Assembly (NCBI GenBank): GCA_002150815.3
Contig: NDFF03000375.1
Coordinates: 1-54,232 of the forward strand
Length of the DNA: 54,232 nucleotides
Direction of reading: 5' to 3'
From: Grammothele lineata
Lineage: Eukaryota; Basidiomycota; Agaricomycetes; Polyporales; Polyporaceae
The notes under the pieces are model-generated. The model searched no databases and was not told where the DNA came from. It saw only the letters and a list, made by a program, of their open reading frames with translations. Below are positions 52,162 to 54,232 of this stretch, piece after piece (the stretch's first letter is position 1; each line of letters begins with the position of its first letter). Made by a program: the position numbers and the translations under genes.

Positions 52162-52884
52162 GTGGTTGGTTGTGGCTGGTATTGGGTGATGTCGGGTGGT
52201 TTGGTTTTTCCCCCTTTTTTCTTGATCCTGGACGTGTGCGTTGATGTCGTTGAACTACCTCGTTGAGACGTGTTCCGAGCCGCACCTTCCTACGATCACA
52301 TTCTTGGATCTTAACTTATTCATAATATATTCATCTTCCTCTGAACGAGTTCGAATAACGTCGACTTCGAGTTGAGATGCTCCCCGCGCGCGTTCTCGAC
52401 ATCGACGTCAACGTCCTTGTCACACAATGCGTCGGACCTCTGTTCTTCCGAGCAGCCAGCTGGCTGCCGTGATCCCGGAGTCGTCGCACAAGCCACTCTA
52501 GACCTCTCCGTTCTCTACTGCGCTACGGCGCCACGCTCTTCCGGGGAGTCCCGCGTGTAAGTAGTATCGTAGGGTATGACTCGAAGAGGGCTGCAATGTC
52601 TGTCGGCCCGTTTGTAGTCTCAACCGTGAGCGTTAACATCACGTTTTGAACGCAGTCTTCGCGGCAGCACTATTCGCGAGTATGTCCCCGCTATCGCATG
52701 CCGAAACGAAGCTCGGAACATACTCTTGCTCCCAGCACCGAACTCGGCACAAGCATCATTCATGCACGCAAGGAACAGTTAGAATATGCCAACAGGGCTT
52801 TTATTCCGAGACTCATGTGGCATCTGCAACGCACACGCTCATACACAACCGTAACTCGGCAGCAATCGCCTACTCCCTCCACGT
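52162..52884. other. Intergenic region
   Basis: Between convergent genes. Contains a few short frames (for example 52646-52943) without recognised motifs; no repeats found. Confidence 0.45.
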
Positions 52885-54232
52885 TCACCCAATACTACTC
52901 CTCCCAATATCCATCGAAGTATATAGAGTATCCTGAAGCTTAGACGAGCACCTCCACCGCGGGACCCTCAGCCGCGCGCCTAGCGATGCCTGCAACGCGG
53001 GAGCCCTGTATGCGTCATCAGCAACGTTGCACGAGCATCCAGCCAGAGAAGAGGGACGTACATATGCGCGCGCAGCCATGCGCTCCTCCTCGACGAACCC
53101 AGCGCGAGGACGGTTCCCAGCGGCCGGCACGGCGGCGTTGTTGTTCCCGCGAGCGGGCGCAGCGTTAGCCGCCGCGTTGTTGTTCTGGTTGTTCTGCGGG
53201 GCCGCGGGGGCGGGGGCAGGGGCGGGCGGGGGAGCCTGGTTGTTGTTGTTGTTCGGCGGGGGAGGGGCGGCGTTGTTGTTCTGCGCGGCCGCGGCGTTGC
53301 CTTGCGGTCTGCCGCCTCGCTGGGGCGTGCGGCCCATGAGGAGGCCGCGGCCGCCGTTGGCGGCCTTCGCGTTGCCGGTCTGGCCATTCGGCGCGGGCGC
53401 GGGAGGGGGGTTGGTCGTGGTCGGAGGGGGAGGGGCTGGGGTGGTGTTCTGGGGAGGGAGAGCGGCGTTGTTGTCGTTCGGCGCCTGCGCGGGGTTGTTG
53501 GCACGCTTGCCGTGCGCCGGAGGAGGGGGAGTGGCCTGCGGCGGGGGAACGGGGTTGGTAGTCGGCGGGGGCGGGGCGGGGGCGTTGTTGTTGTCGTTCG
53601 GCGCCGGGTTGTTCGCACGCTTGTTGCGCCCCGGGGGAGGGGGGGATGCGGCCGGCGGCGGGGGCGAAGGGCTGGTGGTCGGGGGAGGAGGCGCGGGGGC
53701 GTCCTGGTTGTCGTTGGGCGCGGGAGCGTTCGCCCTCTTGTGCTGCGCGGCAGCACCACCGGCGGGAGTGTTAGCCCCGTTACCGGCAGGCTGGTTGCTA
53801 CCAGCGGTAGGGTTGGCGGCGCCGGGGTTAGGAGAGCTGGTGTTGGGGTTGTTGGCGCCGGTGTTGCCCGTGCCTGTGCCCGTCGTAGCGGCTTGAGTGA
53901 CGGCGACGCAGTTCCCGAACCCGCCGTCTGTGGTGAAGGCGACGAGGCAAGTGTTACCGCCCGTACCACCGGAGCAGGTGACGTCCGAGGGGAGTTGGAC
54001 GCTAAGCGTCTGGCTTCCGACGCTGGTCGGGTCCTACAGGCAGAGACATAGGATGGCGAAGGATTAGAAGAGATTCGGAGATAATAGAAAGGCTAGGAGC
54101 GCACCTGGTCACCGTTCTGGGTGATCGTCGCGTCGACGAACGAGTCACCCGTGCACGTCGGGTCCACCTTGGCCGTCACCTGGCGCGAGCCCTGCGAGCC
54201 GTCGGCGAAGTTGGTGATCGTGACGTCGAACG
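52885..54232 (-). CDS. Egh16/Gas1-like secreted protein, 3' part (gene continues beyond the right edge)
   Basis: Egh16-family proteins are small secreted cysteine-containing fungal proteins first known as appressorium- or infection-stage genes; their biochemical role is unsettled. Visible exons are 54232-54105 (partial; TITNFADGSQGSRQVTAKV, VDPTCTGDSFVDATITQNG) and 54033-52885, with a 71-nt GT-AG intron in phase. The second exon starts DPTSVGSQTLSVQLPSDVTC and has CSGGTGGNTCLVAFTTDGG and FGNCVAV, the family's usual C-terminal core with conserved cysteines. Then follow about 240 residues of N/P/A-rich tract with repeated KRANNPAPNDNN units, and a short FVEEERMAARAY segment typical of a C-terminus. 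The reading frame beyond that, to 52885, may include unspliced sequence. The signal peptide and N-terminal half lie outside the window. Confidence 0.75.

Noticed and set aside
53027..53896. 289-codon plus-strand frame rich in Gly/Ala/Leu
   Set aside because: It is the complement of the N/P/A-rich tail of the Egh16-like gene and has no motif of its own.
1..54232. CRISPR arrays, rRNA genes, bacterial operons
   Set aside because: No regularly spaced identical repeats, no rRNA-like sequence, and genes are intron-containing and eukaryotic in style.

Overview
The window looks like accessory chromosome sequence from a basidiomycete fungus, probably an Agaricomycete. Genes are broken by many short introns of about 45-80 nt with GT-AG ends, codon use is GC-rich, and the mobile elements are types typical of that group: KDZ transposase, fungal Tnp2/CACTA transposase, chromodomain Ty3/gypsy retrotransposons and a Helitron helicase remnant. 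Host genes (a glutathione transferase, FtsJ-like methyltransferases and an Egh16-like secreted protein) also fit a filamentous basidiomycete. No bacterial or viral gene organisation is seen.

Layout. 1-2928 is the 5' part of a minus-strand Ty3/gypsy element (LTR, an extra ORF, Gag) with a Tf1-type self-priming signal. It is followed by a Helitron helicase C-terminal fragment (3078-3329) and a 2.7-kb non-coding element with terminal inverted repeats (3635-6313). 6597-13000 holds host genes on the minus strand: a glutathione transferase and two FtsJ-like methyltransferase paralogues (A, B), with a possible small plus-strand gene between A and B. 13.0-20.5 kb is mostly decayed sequence: a pseudogene of the coiled-coil gene found intact at 50 kb, one or two unrecognised multi-exon genes, and a truncated fourth-family member, FtsJ copy C.

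20539-36787 is the centrepiece: one chromodomain gypsy element with 237-bp LTRs that look identical by eye and a 5-bp target duplication (GGGAC). A complete 9.6-kb KDZ transposon (23594-33209) with ~117-bp inverted repeats and an 8-bp target duplication (TGGAGTTC) sits inside its integrase gene. The KDZ element carries an apparently intact ten-exon transposase of 1160 residues and two unrecognised passenger genes. The host gypsy element has itself lost capsid, protease and reverse transcriptase, and has an unexplained 677-residue ORF between pol and the 3' LTR.

36.8-45.4 kb contains a CACTA-type region: an apparently intact six-exon Tnp2 transposase of 1054 residues, a divergent lysine-rich/acidic partner gene, a small coiled-coil gene and a decayed BTB/POZ gene, bounded by two clusters of GGAAA-type motifs. 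45.4-54.2 kb returns to host-type genes: FtsJ-like copy D, two related membrane-protein genes (the second with a long coiled coil), and the 3' part of an Egh16-like gene. FtsJ-like and coiled-coil genes occur together near 11.7-14.4 kb and near 47-52 kb, which suggests duplication of a block followed by decay of one copy.

Exon coordinates come from reading GT-AG boundaries and reading-frame phase by hand. Functional names rest on recognised motifs, not on database searches.
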